A DNA stretch of 62,878 nt from Deltaproteobacteria bacterium. GTDB taxonomy: Bacteria > Desulfobacterota > Desulfuromonadia > Geobacterales > Pseudopelobacteraceae. Of the stretch, positions 1-8,919 are shown in pieces (the first letter of the stretch is position 1; each line of letters opens with the position of its first letter). A model generated the notes under the pieces. The model was given only the letters and a program-made list of their open reading frames with translations, had not been told where the DNA came from and ran no database searches. The stretch covers positions 1-62,878 of the forward strand of contig JAJXWO010000022.1 of assembly GCA_021781535.1 (NCBI GenBank), given 5' to 3'. Made by a program: the position numbers and the translations under genes.

Positions 1-385
1 TCTTAAAACTCCCGTCTGCAGTTTCTGATAATCCCTTGAACGGAGAATACAGATCATCCCCTGCCCGGCCAGTGCTGAATACCGGCTTTCCGTTTCTATC
101 CAGCAGAGTCAGACGACCAAAAGCAGACTCTTCAGAAAGCCTTTCAATATAGTGTGATGCCGGGGAGTCAGAAGGCAAAAAACCTACCGGAGAGGTAAAT
201 ACTGAATCAGGAAGCAAACTGACAAAAGCCTTGAGCAGCGTGCGAGCATGCTCACCTTTTTGAGCGTACAGATCGTTCGCGGCAGTTTTGAAAGCCAGCA
301 CACTGAAGAGAAGCCAGGTCAATACCAGCAGCAAGCCCAGAAAGGCGAGAATTGAAGCAGTCAGGCTGGGGCGGAAGCGGGCCAT
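1..385 (-). CDS. Membrane sensor protein, probably a histidine kinase (N-terminal part only)
   Basis: The gene starts with ATG at 385 and stays open to the window edge, so only 128 N-terminal codons are visible. A short basic start (MARFRPS) is followed by one strongly hydrophobic segment at about residues 8-32 (LTASILAFLGLLLVLTWLLF region). After it comes a polar stretch that looks extracytoplasmic and contains LTLLDRNGKPVFSTGR, a pattern typical of Cache/PAS-like periplasmic sensor domains. The start lies one base after the pilD stop (TAG C ATG), so it is co-transcribed and probably translationally coupled. Calling it a kinase is inference from this architecture and from the neighbourhood; the transmitter domain is outside the window. 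A PilS-type or other two-component sensor is possible, and an MCP cannot be excluded. Confidence 0.6.
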   Translation of the reverse strand, partial: MARFRPSLTASILAFLGLLLVLTWLLFSVLAFKTAANDLYAQKGEHARTLLKAFVSLLPDSVFTSPVGFLPSDSPASHYIERLSEESAFGRLTLLDRNGKPVFSTGRAGDDLYSPFKGLSETADGSFK

Positions 386-386
386 G

Positions 387-1175
387 CTATCCCTGATAAA
401 ATCCGCTCAGGCCGAGGTACCACCGAATGAGCGATTTCCCGTAGAATATATAGAGCACTGCACCGAACGCGAGGTAAGGTCCAAACGGGATCGCCAGCTT
501 GGAATCTTTTTTCTGAAGCACCATTATGGTAATACCAATCAGCGAGCCAACAAGCGAACTGGCAAAGATAATAAACGGCACGGCTTTCCATCCCAGAAAA
601 GCGCCCATCATTGCCAACAGTTTGATATCACCGCCGCCCATGCCGTCCTTGCCTGTCAGCCGTTGGTACAGGAAAGCAACCAGCAGCAGACTGCCTCCAC
701 CCAGCAGAATGCCAAGCAATGAATTCAGCCACCCATGACCTTTCAGAAAAAACGACAAGGCAAACCCTACTACTATACCGGGCAACGATATTTCGTCAGG
801 GATAATCTGGTGCTCAATGTCGATAAAGGTAATCACCACCAGAGCAGAACAGAACAGGAACAGGGTTGCAAATGCCAGCGTCGGTCCGAAGCGAAGGAAA
901 AGCAGCAGGGCCAGAACTCCGTTAAGCAGTTCAACCAGCGGGTACTGAAGGGAGATATGGGCACCACATCCCCGGCATTTCCCCCGCAAAAACAGATAGC
1001 TCAATACCGGAATATTGTCATACCAGCGAATTTGATAGGAACAGAGAGGACAATGTGATGGAGGGGAAACAATTGATTCATCCTTCGGCATGCGGCAGAT
1101 GCAGACATTCAGAAATGAGCCGACCACCATGCCGAAAACGAATGCAAAAAGAGAATAGATCATGAGTGGTGTCAT
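387..1175 (-). CDS. pilD: Prepilin peptidase / N-methyltransferase (type IV leader peptidase)
   Basis: A 262-residue inner-membrane aspartyl protease that cleaves type IV prepilin and pseudopilin leaders and methylates the new N-terminus. The start MTPLMIYSLFAF overlaps the ptsI stop by one base (TGATG); the open frame extends further upstream, but those residues lie inside ptsI. Visible signatures are the N-terminal GSFLNVCICRMP, two zinc-binding CxxC pairs (CPLC and CRGC) about 30 residues apart, and the two catalytic aspartate regions: FIDIEHQIIPD and GMGGGDIKLLAMMGAFLGW. Several hydrophobic helices follow, as the family requires. Its position directly behind ptsI is unusual, because no pilin or assembly gene is adjacent in the visible part. 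Family identity is firm. Confidence 0.93.
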   Translation of the reverse strand: MTPLMIYSLFAFVFGMVVGSFLNVCICRMPKDESIVSPPSHCPLCSYQIRWYDNIPVLSYLFLRGKCRGCGAHISLQYPLVELLNGVLALLLFLRFGPTLAFATLFLFCSALVVITFIDIEHQIIPDEISLPGIVVGFALSFFLKGHGWLNSLLGILLGGGSLLLVAFLYQRLTGKDGMGGGDIKLLAMMGAFLGWKAVPFIIFASSLVGSLIGITIMVLQKKDSKLAIPFGPYLAFGAVLYIFYGKSLIRWYLGLSGFYQG

Positions 1176-2917
1176 CAGTCGATACTTTCCGCTACATCCA
1201 TAGTGATTTGAGACTTGAGATACATATCTACTTCTGCTGCGGTAGAAAAGGCAAAACATCCCTCGGCTATTCTGATAGCGCGTTCCAGTGTGCAACGACG
1301 AAGTATCTGTTTTACACGTAGAATTGACCCTGCACCCATCGAAAGTTCATCAAAGCCAAGCCCAAGCAGCACCGGGAGATAAAGCGGGTCACCAGCCATC
1401 TCACCGCAGAGGCAAGCAGGAATTCCGGCTTCATGGGCGGCCTGGACAATCTGTCTTAAAGACCTTAACACCGCAGGATGGAGCGGTTGGTACATATGCG
1501 ATAGTTGCTCATTACTGCGATCTATTGCCAAGGTATACTGAATCAGGTCGTTCGTGCCGACACTGAAAAAATCAACTTCGCGTGCCAGCAGATCGGCAAC
1601 GGTGACTGCTGCCGGTATTTCAATCATCACGCCAACCTGAATCGTGCTGTCATACGGGGTATCGGAGGCTATCAGTTCCCGTTTCGCTTCCTCTAACAGT
1701 GCCTTTGCCGTACGCACTTCCTCCATCCCCGAAATCATCGGGAACATAATTCTGACCGGGCCATCAGCACTGACCCGCAAAATTGCCCTGAGCTGTTTTT
1801 TAAATTCATCCGGCATGCTTAATGACAGGCGGATCGCCCGGATACCAAGAGCCGGATTGAGCTCCTCAGTATGATATATTCCCTCAAGCAGTTTATCGCC
1901 ACCGGCGTCCAGAGTCCGAATAGTCAAAGAATGCGGTGCAATTGCCAGCTGCATCGATCGATACATCGCCAGCTGTTCCTCTTCATCCGGCATAAAAGCG
2001 CGGTTCATAAAGAGCATCTCCGTACGGTATAAACCGACGCCGCTCCCCCCGTGCCCCAAAACTGAAACACCTTCTTCCGGTATCTCGACGTTTCCTTGTA
2101 ACAACACAGTGTGTCCGTCAAGGGTAACCGCCGGTAATGACACGGTTTTAAGGAGTTCATATTCAATATATTCATAATACTGCTTACGGCGGAGTGATGA
2201 CTGGAACGTTTCCTGATCCGGGTCAATAATCACCATACCGGATAAACCATCGACAATAACAGCTGCACCATCCAGCAGAAGATCTGTTATATCCTCAACA
2301 CCCATAACCGCCGGCAGATCAAGAGCGCGCGCAAGTATGGCCGTATGTGATGTTCGACCACCAATTTCTGTAATGATAGCAAGGACATTGTTACGGTTGA
2401 TCTGAAGCATGTCAGCCGGAGAAATATCATGTGCAGCAATTATAAGCTGACCTTCATGCTGCGGCAATGGCTCCTCAGTTTCACCAGTCATGCTGCGTAG
2501 CACTCGTTCGATCACTGTTTCCACATCGCTGATACGTTCACGAAGATATGGATCATCAATACGAGCAAAGGTTTCACGATATCGAAGCAGAGTTCGCCGC
2601 AAGGCCCCTTCGGCATTAATCATGCCGGTTCTGATAATTTCAGACGTTTCAGTTACCAGACGTTCATCTGCAAGTATCATCAAGTGGGTTTCAATAAAAA
2701 AGAGGTGGTCTTCACCGCTTGTTTCGGCGAGGCGGGATTTGAGTGATTCAAGTTCGACGCGGGTATCTGCAATTGCCTGAACCAATCGGGCCGTTTCATG
2801 AGCTACTGATTCCGAAGAGATCTGATACTCGGATACAACAGTTCTACGGCGATCAATAATACGTAGCCTCCCCATTGCAATCCCGGGCGAAGCCGCGATT
2901 CCAGAGAAAGACTTCAT
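1175..2917 (-). CDS. ptsI: PTS enzyme I (phosphoenolpyruvate-protein phosphotransferase)
   Basis: A 580-residue cytosolic enzyme that takes phosphate from PEP onto a histidine and passes it to HPr. The phospho-histidine sits in GGRTSHTAILARALD (His191 with this start). The C-terminal PEP-binding barrel shows GLYRTEMLFMNR, RTLDAGGDK, MIEIPAA, SVGTNDLIQYTLAIDR and CLCGEMAGD with its conserved Cys. The length matches ordinary enzyme I without the GAF extension of PtsP. I chose the ATG at 2917 (MKSFSGIAASPG) because GGAGAGG lies seven bases upstream; an ATG five codons earlier lies inside ptsH. It directly follows ptsH. No sugar permease (EIIB/EIIC) is nearby, so a regulatory rather than transport role is likely; that is inference. 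Confidence 0.96.
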   Translation of the reverse strand: MKSFSGIAASPGIAMGRLRIIDRRRTVVSEYQISSESVAHETARLVQAIADTRVELESLKSRLAETSGEDHLFFIETHLMILADERLVTETSEIIRTGMINAEGALRRTLLRYRETFARIDDPYLRERISDVETVIERVLRSMTGETEEPLPQHEGQLIIAAHDISPADMLQINRNNVLAIITEIGGRTSHTAILARALDLPAVMGVEDITDLLLDGAAVIVDGLSGMVIIDPDQETFQSSLRRKQYYEYIEYELLKTVSLPAVTLDGHTVLLQGNVEIPEEGVSVLGHGGSGVGLYRTEMLFMNRAFMPDEEEQLAMYRSMQLAIAPHSLTIRTLDAGGDKLLEGIYHTEELNPALGIRAIRLSLSMPDEFKKQLRAILRVSADGPVRIMFPMISGMEEVRTAKALLEEAKRELIASDTPYDSTIQVGVMIEIPAAVTVADLLAREVDFFSVGTNDLIQYTLAIDRSNEQLSHMYQPLHPAVLRSLRQIVQAAHEAGIPACLCGEMAGDPLYLPVLLGLGFDELSMGAGSILRVKQILRRCTLERAIRIAEGCFAFSTAAEVDMYLKSQITMDVAESID

Positions 2918-2918
2918 A

Positions 2919-3185
2919 CTATTCCTCTCCAAAACCGTTGGTAATCAGTTCACCAATGGTCTGAAAAGCTTCAGTTTCATCTGCACCGTCAACCGTCAAC
3001 GTAACAGTAGAGCCCTTTGAGGCTGCCAGCATCATAATGCCCATTATACTTTTACCGTTAACTTCAATCCCCTCCCGGGACAACTTGACGTCAGAACTGA
3101 AATGGCTGGAAGTTTTCACAAAGAGAGCTGACGCTCGGGCATGTAATCCAAGTTTATTTACAATTATAAATTCATTATGGAGCAT
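2919..3185 (-). CDS. ptsH: HPr phosphocarrier protein
   Basis: An 88-residue phosphocarrier between enzyme I and EIIA. His15 in NKLGLHARAS is the enzyme I-dependent phosphorylation site. Ser46 in VNGKSIMGIMML matches the regulatory site phosphorylated by HPr kinase, and hprK is encoded four genes upstream in the same string. Length and both motifs are canonical. The gene sits between the EIIA(Man)-like gene and ptsI, with one base before the ptsI start. Confidence 0.96.
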   Translation of the reverse strand: MLHNEFIIVNKLGLHARASALFVKTSSHFSSDVKLSREGIEVNGKSIMGIMMLAASKGSTVTLTVDGADETEAFQTIGELITNGFGEE

Positions 3186-3212
3186 ATTTCAGGTTTCCTT
3201 AGCGGCTCAGGT

Positions 3213-3605
3213 TCACTTTAAGAATTCTCCAGCGACAATAATGCCTTCACGACCAGATCTGTGCAAGTTTGTTGCAAGTTCGGTGACAGACATAAGTTCG
3301 CGACGAGAGCAGAACTCAATCAACATCGGCAGGTTTACCCCGGTAACAACCTCAATACACCCCTCTTTCAAAAAAGACATCGCCATATTTGATGGTGTGC
3401 CCCCAAAAAGATCGGTCATAATAATTGCCCCGTCTGGCTGCACAGCTTCAACGGCTGACACTACGCGAGCCATGATATCATCAGCTCGTTCATCGGGAGC
3501 AACTTCAACAGTTGCGCAGTTTTCAATAGATCCGACAATCATCTCTGCCGACAATTTGAGTGCACTCGCCAAACCGGCGTGGGTCACAATTACTAATCCT
3601 ATCAT
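3213..3605 (-). CDS. PTS EIIA component, mannose family (single domain)
   Basis: A 130-residue protein with the EIIA(Man) fold pattern: VIVTHAGLASAL near the N-terminus with the likely phospho-histidine His9, GAIIMTDLFGGTPSNMA in the middle, and VVTGVNLPMLIEF after it. It should accept phosphate from HPr. Its start overlaps the rapZ stop by ATGA, so the two are translationally coupled. There are no EIIB, EIIC or EIID partners, which fits the regulatory PTS arrangements of Deltaproteobacteria. The downstream target cannot be read from the sequence. Confidence 0.9.
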   Translation of the reverse strand: MIGLVIVTHAGLASALKLSAEMIVGSIENCATVEVAPDERADDIMARVVSAVEAVQPDGAIIMTDLFGGTPSNMAMSFLKEGCIEVVTGVNLPMLIEFCSRRELMSVTELATNLHRSGREGIIVAGEFLK

Positions 3606-4465
3606 TTAAGCCCCTTATCAATATCTCTGTGGGTAATTCGCACTGTAGGCCACATCTCCTGCAAGTGCAGTCCGGTGGCCTCTGCTATGGCAACTGATCG
3701 ATGGCGGCCACCGGTACAACCAATTGAAATTGTCAAATATGATTTCCCTTCCTGACGATGAGCGGGCAGCAGCATATCCAGCAGCGGGAAAAAGTAATCA
3801 AGAAACTGTGCAGTAACTACATTATCAAGGACATAATCACGGACAGCATCATCAAGTCCTGAACCGTCTTTCAATTCCGGTACAAAGAATGGGTTCGGAA
3901 GAAACCGAACATCCATCACAATACCTGATTCGAGAGGCACGCCGTACTTGAAACCAAATGACTGGACTTCGACGACAAGCTGATTTTCATTCTCTTCACC
4001 TCGAATAATTCTCAGGGTGAATTCTTTAAGCTGATGTACGGTAAACTCCGAGGTGTCAATTATTCTGGTTGCCATCTGGCGCAGAACACTCAACCGGTCA
4101 CGTTCAATACGAATACCCTCCGTGACCGTGCACTGATCGTCTACCGGATGGCGGCGACGCGTTTCAGAAAAACGCCGCACAAGAATTTCGTCCAGAGCAT
4201 CAAAAAAGAATATCTCGACAGTGTGCCCAGCCCCGGTAATCTTGTGAAAGGCGTTTTCATACCCTTTAAAAAATTCCCGGCCCCGAATATCAGCCACCAG
4301 TACGATACCCTTGAACGTCTCACCCGATTTGCCGATCAAATCAACAAAAGGCTTGAACAGACGTACCGGCAAATTATCGATACAATAGTACCCCTCATCT
4401 TCCAGGGCCCTGACTGCAGTAGATTTCCCGGAACCAGACATACCGGTGATAATGATAATACGCAT
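3602..4465 (-). CDS. rapZ: RapZ/YvcJ-family nucleotide-binding protein
   Basis: 287 residues. The N-terminal P-loop IITGMSGSGKST (residues 5-16) is followed by a conserved C-terminal half with VMDVRFLPNPFFVPEL, SIGCTGGRHRSVAIAE and ITHRDID, all hallmarks of the RapZ (YvcJ) family. In E. coli RapZ binds small RNAs and steers GlmZ decay by RNase E; in Firmicutes YvcJ is a nucleotide hydrolase. Which activity applies here is unknown. It lies three bases after hprK and overlaps the EIIA gene, the common context of rapZ next to rpoN and PTS genes. Confidence 0.94.
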   Translation of the reverse strand: MRIIIITGMSGSGKSTAVRALEDEGYYCIDNLPVRLFKPFVDLIGKSGETFKGIVLVADIRGREFFKGYENAFHKITGAGHTVEIFFFDALDEILVRRFSETRRRHPVDDQCTVTEGIRIERDRLSVLRQMATRIIDTSEFTVHQLKEFTLRIIRGEENENQLVVEVQSFGFKYGVPLESGIVMDVRFLPNPFFVPELKDGSGLDDAVRDYVLDNVVTAQFLDYFFPLLDMLLPAHRQEGKSYLTISIGCTGGRHRSVAIAEATGLHLQEMWPTVRITHRDIDKGLK

Positions 4466-4468
4466 ACT

Positions 4469-5428
4469 TTACTCTACCTCATCCCCGAGCGGCCTGACTT
4501 CAATACGCGCCAGAAGCCGTTCCTGAAAATCACGGGCCGAGTGATATCCCATCCCTTTAAGCAGATTATTTCGAGCAGCAACCTCAACAATTGAGCCTAG
4601 ATTGCGGCCGGGCCTGACAGGTATAACGATATGCGGTATCTCAATACCAAGAATCGTAACCGTACTGTCATCAACACCAAGTCGATCATATTCGCGTGAC
4701 TCATCCCACTCCACCAATTCCACCAGCATATCTACTATTTTCTTATCACGAATGGCCGAGACCCCATAAAGATCCTTGATATTGATAATACCAAGACCGC
4801 GGATCTCCATCAGATATTGAAGCGGTTCCTCCGCTTGTCCAACCAGTACAGCCGGCATCTTCTTCTTTATGAACACCATATCATCTGCTACCAGCCGATG
4901 TCCACGTATCACCAGATCAAGGGCACATTCGCTTTTACCGATGCCGCTTTTGCCGGAAAGAAGTACTCCGACCCCCAGTACATCCATCAGAACGCCATGA
5001 AGATGAGTCGTCGGCAACAACCTTTCTTCAAGAAATTTAGTTATCAGTGATATAAAGGTTGATGATTGGTGAGGAGTTGCAAGTACCGGGATATCATGTG
5101 AATCTGCCAGATCAAGCAGTAGCTGCGGTGGGAGTAAGTTTTTGGTAACAATAAAGCAGGAGATTGGAAAATTGCAGAGTGCAGCAAGATTCTTTGCTGC
5201 TATGTGGCTATCAATCTGCTGAATGTAAGAAATTTCGGTATTACCGAGCACCTGCAACCGACTTGGATGCAGGTGCTCGCAGTAACCGGCCAAAGCCAGT
5301 CCCGGTTTCTGAATTCGTGAGCTGGTGACACGATGTGAAAGGCCCTGTTTGCCAGCCAGCAGTGACAGGCTGAGACCGTACTCATTATCGGCCAACAAGT
5401 CCTGTATCGAGAGAGAAATGCCTTCCAT
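4469..5428 (-). CDS. hprK: HPr kinase/phosphorylase
   Basis: A 319-residue bifunctional enzyme expected to phosphorylate HPr at Ser46 and reverse the reaction. The C-terminal catalytic domain shows the P-loop LLSGKSGIGKSECALDLV followed by RGHRLVADD, then the HprK signature MEIRGLGIINIKDLYG. The N-terminal half is the HprK N-domain. I chose ATG 5428 (MEGISLSIQDLL), which fits the family N-terminus. A TTG at 5464 would extend it by 12 residues into hpf, and neither start has a strong Shine-Dalgarno. Ser46 in the HPr of the same operon supports function. Confidence 0.94.
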   Translation of the reverse strand: MEGISLSIQDLLADNEYGLSLSLLAGKQGLSHRVTSSRIQKPGLALAGYCEHLHPSRLQVLGNTEISYIQQIDSHIAAKNLAALCNFPISCFIVTKNLLPPQLLLDLADSHDIPVLATPHQSSTFISLITKFLEERLLPTTHLHGVLMDVLGVGVLLSGKSGIGKSECALDLVIRGHRLVADDMVFIKKKMPAVLVGQAEEPLQYLMEIRGLGIINIKDLYGVSAIRDKKIVDMLVELVEWDESREYDRLGVDDSTVTILGIEIPHIVIPVRPGRNLGSIVEVAARNNLLKGMGYHSARDFQERLLARIEVRPLGDEVE

Positions 5429-5444
5429 AATAGCTTGAATAGAT

Positions 5445-5993
5445 CTAGGCGCGATGTGGCTCAATCAAGCCGTAGTTTCCATCTTTACGGCGATACAGCA
5501 CGTTGATATCGCTGCTGTCAGCATCAGTAAACACAATAAAATCCTTATGAAGAAGGTCCATCTGCATAACAGCCTCTTCTATAGACATCGGTTTTACGGT
5601 TTCAGTGGTGGTTTTGATAACGACCGAACCGGTACTTGATTCAATACTCTCGGCTTCAAAAATCTTTTTAGAGAGTTGACGGCCATGTTCATCGCCATTC
5701 GGTTTATGAGCTTTAATTTTTTCCTTATAGCGCACAAGCTGACGTTCAATTTTGTCAATGACTGCATCAACGGCGGCATACATGTCATTAGTCGACTCGG
5801 AGGCTTTTGTGCTGATTCCTTTTGAATTAATAACGATTTCAACAATGTGGCGTATTTTCTTTTCTACAGAAAAGTAGACCTGTACATTAATCGGGTCGTC
5901 AATATACTTTGTTACCCGCTCAAGTTTTTCTTCAGCATATGCCTTGAGGGCATCGCTCTGATCCATGTGCCTGAATGTCATTGCTACCTGCAT
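5445..5993 (-). CDS. hpf: Long-form ribosome hibernation promoting factor
   Basis: 182 residues. The N-terminal S30AE/RaiA domain (QVAMTFRHMDQSDALKAYAE, then KASESTNDMYAAVDAVIDKIERQL) binds the 30S decoding region. The C-terminal domain (EEAVMQMDLLHKDFIVFTDA to NVLYRRKDGNYGLIEP) is the dimerisation domain of long HPFs that form 100S ribosomes. A strong AGGAGG precedes the start. It sits directly downstream of rpoN, a very common pairing. Confidence 0.95.
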   Translation of the reverse strand: MQVAMTFRHMDQSDALKAYAEEKLERVTKYIDDPINVQVYFSVEKKIRHIVEIVINSKGISTKASESTNDMYAAVDAVIDKIERQLVRYKEKIKAHKPNGDEHGRQLSKKIFEAESIESSTGSVVIKTTTETVKPMSIEEAVMQMDLLHKDFIVFTDADSSDINVLYRRKDGNYGLIEPHRA

Positions 5994-6050
5994 ACAATCC
6001 TCCTGTGTGGTTATGTTGTGAAATAGACGACTGCCAAGACAGGCAGATCG

Positions 6051-7493
6051 TCAAAAATGTCGTTTACGTTCAGAAGATGAACCGAAGTTAAGCATTTCGC
6101 GATACTTGGTTACGGTACGGCGAGCTATATTTACCGTCTGTCCTGTCAGTAACTCGGCAATTTTTTGATCGGATAATGGTTTTTGCGGATTTTCCTTTTC
6201 AATAATCTCCTTGATTTTGTTTTTAACGCTCTCGGAAGCAACAAAATCTCCTTCGCTGGTTGAAAGGCCGCTGTTAAAGAAGTATTTCAACTCCAGTAGT
6301 CCCTGCGGTGTCTGCATATACTTATTGGTAGTGACCCTGCTGATAGTTGATTCATGCATGCCGATATCTTCTGCAATATCCCTCAGCACCAAAGGGCGGA
6401 GATACTCGATACCATGATCAAAGTATTCGCGCTGAAACCGGATTATGCTTTTTGCGACCTTATATATGGTTCGCTGCCGCTGCTGAATACTCTTGATCAG
6501 CCAGGCAGCGGAACGCATTTTGTCACTGATATAATGCTCGGTCTGGGAGTCGATTGTACCATTTCCACGAACATCAGAATACTGGGTACTGACTTTCAGG
6601 TTGGGTAGCCCTTCTTCATTCAGCATGACAACATAATCATCACCCACCTTGTGAACGAAAATGTCGGGAGAAATATATTGTACGTCATCCGTGCTGAACG
6701 AGGAGCCGGGGCGCGGGTCAAATCCGGAAATAATCCGGGAAGCTGCCAGCACCTGATTCAAATCAGCTTTCAAAGAACGGGCTATCTGTTTATAGTTCCG
6801 TTTTTCCAGATCACCAAGATGCTGCTGCAGGATACTTTCAACAATACTCCCCTTCATGCCCAGACTTCTGGCTTGAATAAGCAGACATTCACGCAGATCA
6901 CGAGCAGCAACTCCGGGAGGGTCAAATTCCTGGATGCAGTCGAGCACATCCTGAACATCATCTTCCGTAGCAGAACTTGCCGCAGCAATTTCCTCAAGAG
7001 ACGCCCGTAAATAACCATAATCATCAACATTACCGATGATCACTTCACCCACACGAACATCCATTTCCGAGTACTGCCCCATATGAAGCTGCCACAGCAG
7101 GTGATCAATCAGGGTACCTTTACGTGTCAGCAGGTTTTCAAAGGAAGGGCGTTCATCATCACCTCCGTACTGCTGCTCCCCGGAGCTATAGTTGTAGCCG
7201 TCGAGGTAGCTGTCCCAGTCCCGCAGCGTTTCCTCACCGGTTTCAACCTCATGAAAATCCACACTATCCTGTGCAGGTTCAATTTCCTGTTCAGCCACTT
7301 CAAGTGTGTCTGGCTCACGGATTTCTTCCAGTTCAGTGGATTCTTCAAGGAGCGGGTTCTCCTCCAATTCCTGAACGACAAGATCCTGGAGTTCCAAACG
7401 TGTCAACTGAAGCAGCTTGATAGCCTGCTGCAACTGGGGAGTCATCACCAGTTGCTGGGACATTTTCAGTTGTTGACGCATCTCCATTGCCAT
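6051..7493 (-). CDS. rpoN: RNA polymerase sigma54 factor
   Basis: 480 residues with all sigma54 regions. Region I is Gln/Leu-rich (MSQQLVMTPQLQQAIKLLQL at about 11-30). An acidic region II follows (EELEENPLLEESTELEE), then the core-binding domain, the HTH region (ISRVTTNKYMQTPQG) and the C-terminal RpoN box ARRTVTKYRE at about 457-466. The -24/-12 promoter it would recognise is visible before the hydrogenase operon at 57.6 kb, and two NtrC-family activators are in the window. The 126 bases upstream (7494-7619) show no clear terminator, so read-through from lptB is likely. Confidence 0.97.
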   Translation of the reverse strand: MAMEMRQQLKMSQQLVMTPQLQQAIKLLQLTRLELQDLVVQELEENPLLEESTELEEIREPDTLEVAEQEIEPAQDSVDFHEVETGEETLRDWDSYLDGYNYSSGEQQYGGDDERPSFENLLTRKGTLIDHLLWQLHMGQYSEMDVRVGEVIIGNVDDYGYLRASLEEIAAASSATEDDVQDVLDCIQEFDPPGVAARDLRECLLIQARSLGMKGSIVESILQQHLGDLEKRNYKQIARSLKADLNQVLAASRIISGFDPRPGSSFSTDDVQYISPDIFVHKVGDDYVVMLNEEGLPNLKVSTQYSDVRGNGTIDSQTEHYISDKMRSAAWLIKSIQQRQRTIYKVAKSIIRFQREYFDHGIEYLRPLVLRDIAEDIGMHESTISRVTTNKYMQTPQGLLELKYFFNSGLSTSEGDFVASESVKNKIKEIIEKENPQKPLSDQKIAELLTGQTVNIARRTVTKYREMLNFGSSSERKRHF

Positions 7494-7619
7494 GAAACGT
7501 TGACCTCATACCCTGTAAGGAAATTTATTTACTACTTGACCCCTTCAAACAGGTAACGTGTATTAACAAATAATTTCTGTTTAAAAAGCAAGACATGGCT
7601 TTTATATACTACCAGTAAA

Positions 7620-8360
7620 TTAGAGGCGGAAGTCTTTACCCAGATAAATCTCCTGAGCTTTTTTACTCCCGGCAATCTCATCCGGCGTACCGTGTTCCAA
7701 CACCACACCACTGCTCATAATATACGCCGAATCACAAACCCCCAGGGTTTCCCGCACATTATGATCAGAAATCAATACCCCAATATTTTTGTTTTTGAGA
7801 GAAATAATCAACCCCTGAATATCGGCGACCGCAATCGGATCTATGCCTGCGAACGGTTCGTCCAGAAGAATGAATGAAGGATTAGTTATCAGTGCCCTGG
7901 CTATTTCAACCCTTCGCCGTTCTCCGCCTGAAAGCGCGTACCCCTTGGAGGAAGAAATGTGTGTAATAGAAAATTCCTCCAGCAATTGTTCCATTTTCTC
8001 TCGACCTCGGCGTTTGTCAGGCTCAACAGTTTCAATAATAGCCATCAGGTTATCTGCCACCGACAATTTACGAAAAACAGAAGCTTCCTGAGGAAGGTAG
8101 CTAATGCCGCGGCGAGCTCGTTGGTACATCGGGAGCGCTGTGATTTCCTCATCGCCAAGAAAAACCTGGCCGCCATCCGGTTGCGCCAACCCGACCACCA
8201 TATAAAAGGTCGTTGTTTTTCCGGCACCGTTCGGCCCAAGCAATCCAATAACCGAACCAGAGGTAATCGAGATATCAACGCCACAAACCACCTCTCGACT
8301 GCCATATTTTTTCTTGAGTGCTTTTGTCCAGAGCGTTGAAGATTCAATGACTTCCGGCAT
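7620..8360 (-). CDS. lptB: LPS export ABC transporter ATP-binding protein
   Basis: 246-residue ATPase of the LptBFG extractor that pulls LPS from the inner membrane. It has the Walker A GLLGPNGAGKTTTF, Q-loop YLPQEASVF, ABC signature LSGGERRRVEIARAL, Walker B FILLDEPFAGIDP and H-loop VLISDHNVRETL. The start at 8360 has AAGGA upstream and overlaps lptA by 17 bases. lptF and lptG are not in the window. Identity rests on the family signature plus adjacency to lptA and lptC. Confidence 0.95.
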   Translation of the reverse strand: MPEVIESSTLWTKALKKKYGSREVVCGVDISITSGSVIGLLGPNGAGKTTTFYMVVGLAQPDGGQVFLGDEEITALPMYQRARRGISYLPQEASVFRKLSVADNLMAIIETVEPDKRRGREKMEQLLEEFSITHISSSKGYALSGGERRRVEIARALITNPSFILLDEPFAGIDPIAVADIQGLIISLKNKNIGVLISDHNVRETLGVCDSAYIMSSGVVLEHGTPDEIAGSKKAQEIYLGKDFRL

Positions 8361-8865
8361 CTTTTTTCCTTGCCGGCGGATTAATCACCGCCTCAACACG
8401 CGCTTTCGGATCACCACCGCTCGAGACATCACTCCTCTCATCATCCAGGTAATACGTAATTACTTTCCCGCTGATGCTGTCACTCCCTTGGACTACCCGA
8501 GGAGTTCCGGTCAAAACAATACGACCATTACGGCTGTCGTAAACCGCCTGATCAGCAAAACCGGTTCTGTTCTGCTGGACAATCCTGACATTACCGAATG
8601 CTTCAACTTTTTCAACATCTCCAGTTTTATCTGCATAACTTACGACAAGTTTATCGGAAAAAATGGTTATATCGCCCTGTTTTGCAACAACCTTACCGGA
8701 GAATATCGCCGTCTTTCCTTTATTATCCGCGGACATTTCATTTGATTTAATAGTTATCGGCTGACTTGAACGATCCTTGTAGGCAGGTGTTGCAGCCGTA
8801 ACCACTGATGCCGGAAAAAGACACCACACGCCGACCATTATCATGAAGAGTAGCTGTAATTTCAT
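8344..8865 (-). CDS. lptA: LPS periplasmic bridge protein LptA
   Basis: 173 residues with a signal peptide (MKLQLLFMIMVGVWCLFPASVVTAA, cleavage after about residue 25). The OstA/LptA beta-jellyroll core follows: ITIKSNEMSADNKGKTAIFS, GKVVAKQGDITIFSDKLVV and AVYDSRNGRIVLTGTPRVVQG. It forms the periplasmic bridge between the LptBFGC complex and LptD. It is flanked by lptC upstream and lptB downstream, the usual order. Confidence 0.93.
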   Translation of the reverse strand: MKLQLLFMIMVGVWCLFPASVVTAATPAYKDRSSQPITIKSNEMSADNKGKTAIFSGKVVAKQGDITIFSDKLVVSYADKTGDVEKVEAFGNVRIVQQNRTGFADQAVYDSRNGRIVLTGTPRVVQGSDSISGKVITYYLDDERSDVSSGGDPKARVEAVINPPARKKDAGSH

Positions 8866-8919
8866 CGCTTAAAACCTTAACTGATACCAAATGATCGTGT
8901 ACAAAAAGTCCACATATTT

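Noticed and set aside
5429..5464. TTG start extending HprK into hpf
   Set aside because: The extra 12 residues do not fit the family N-terminus; ATG 5428 is preferred, though neither has a strong ribosome site.
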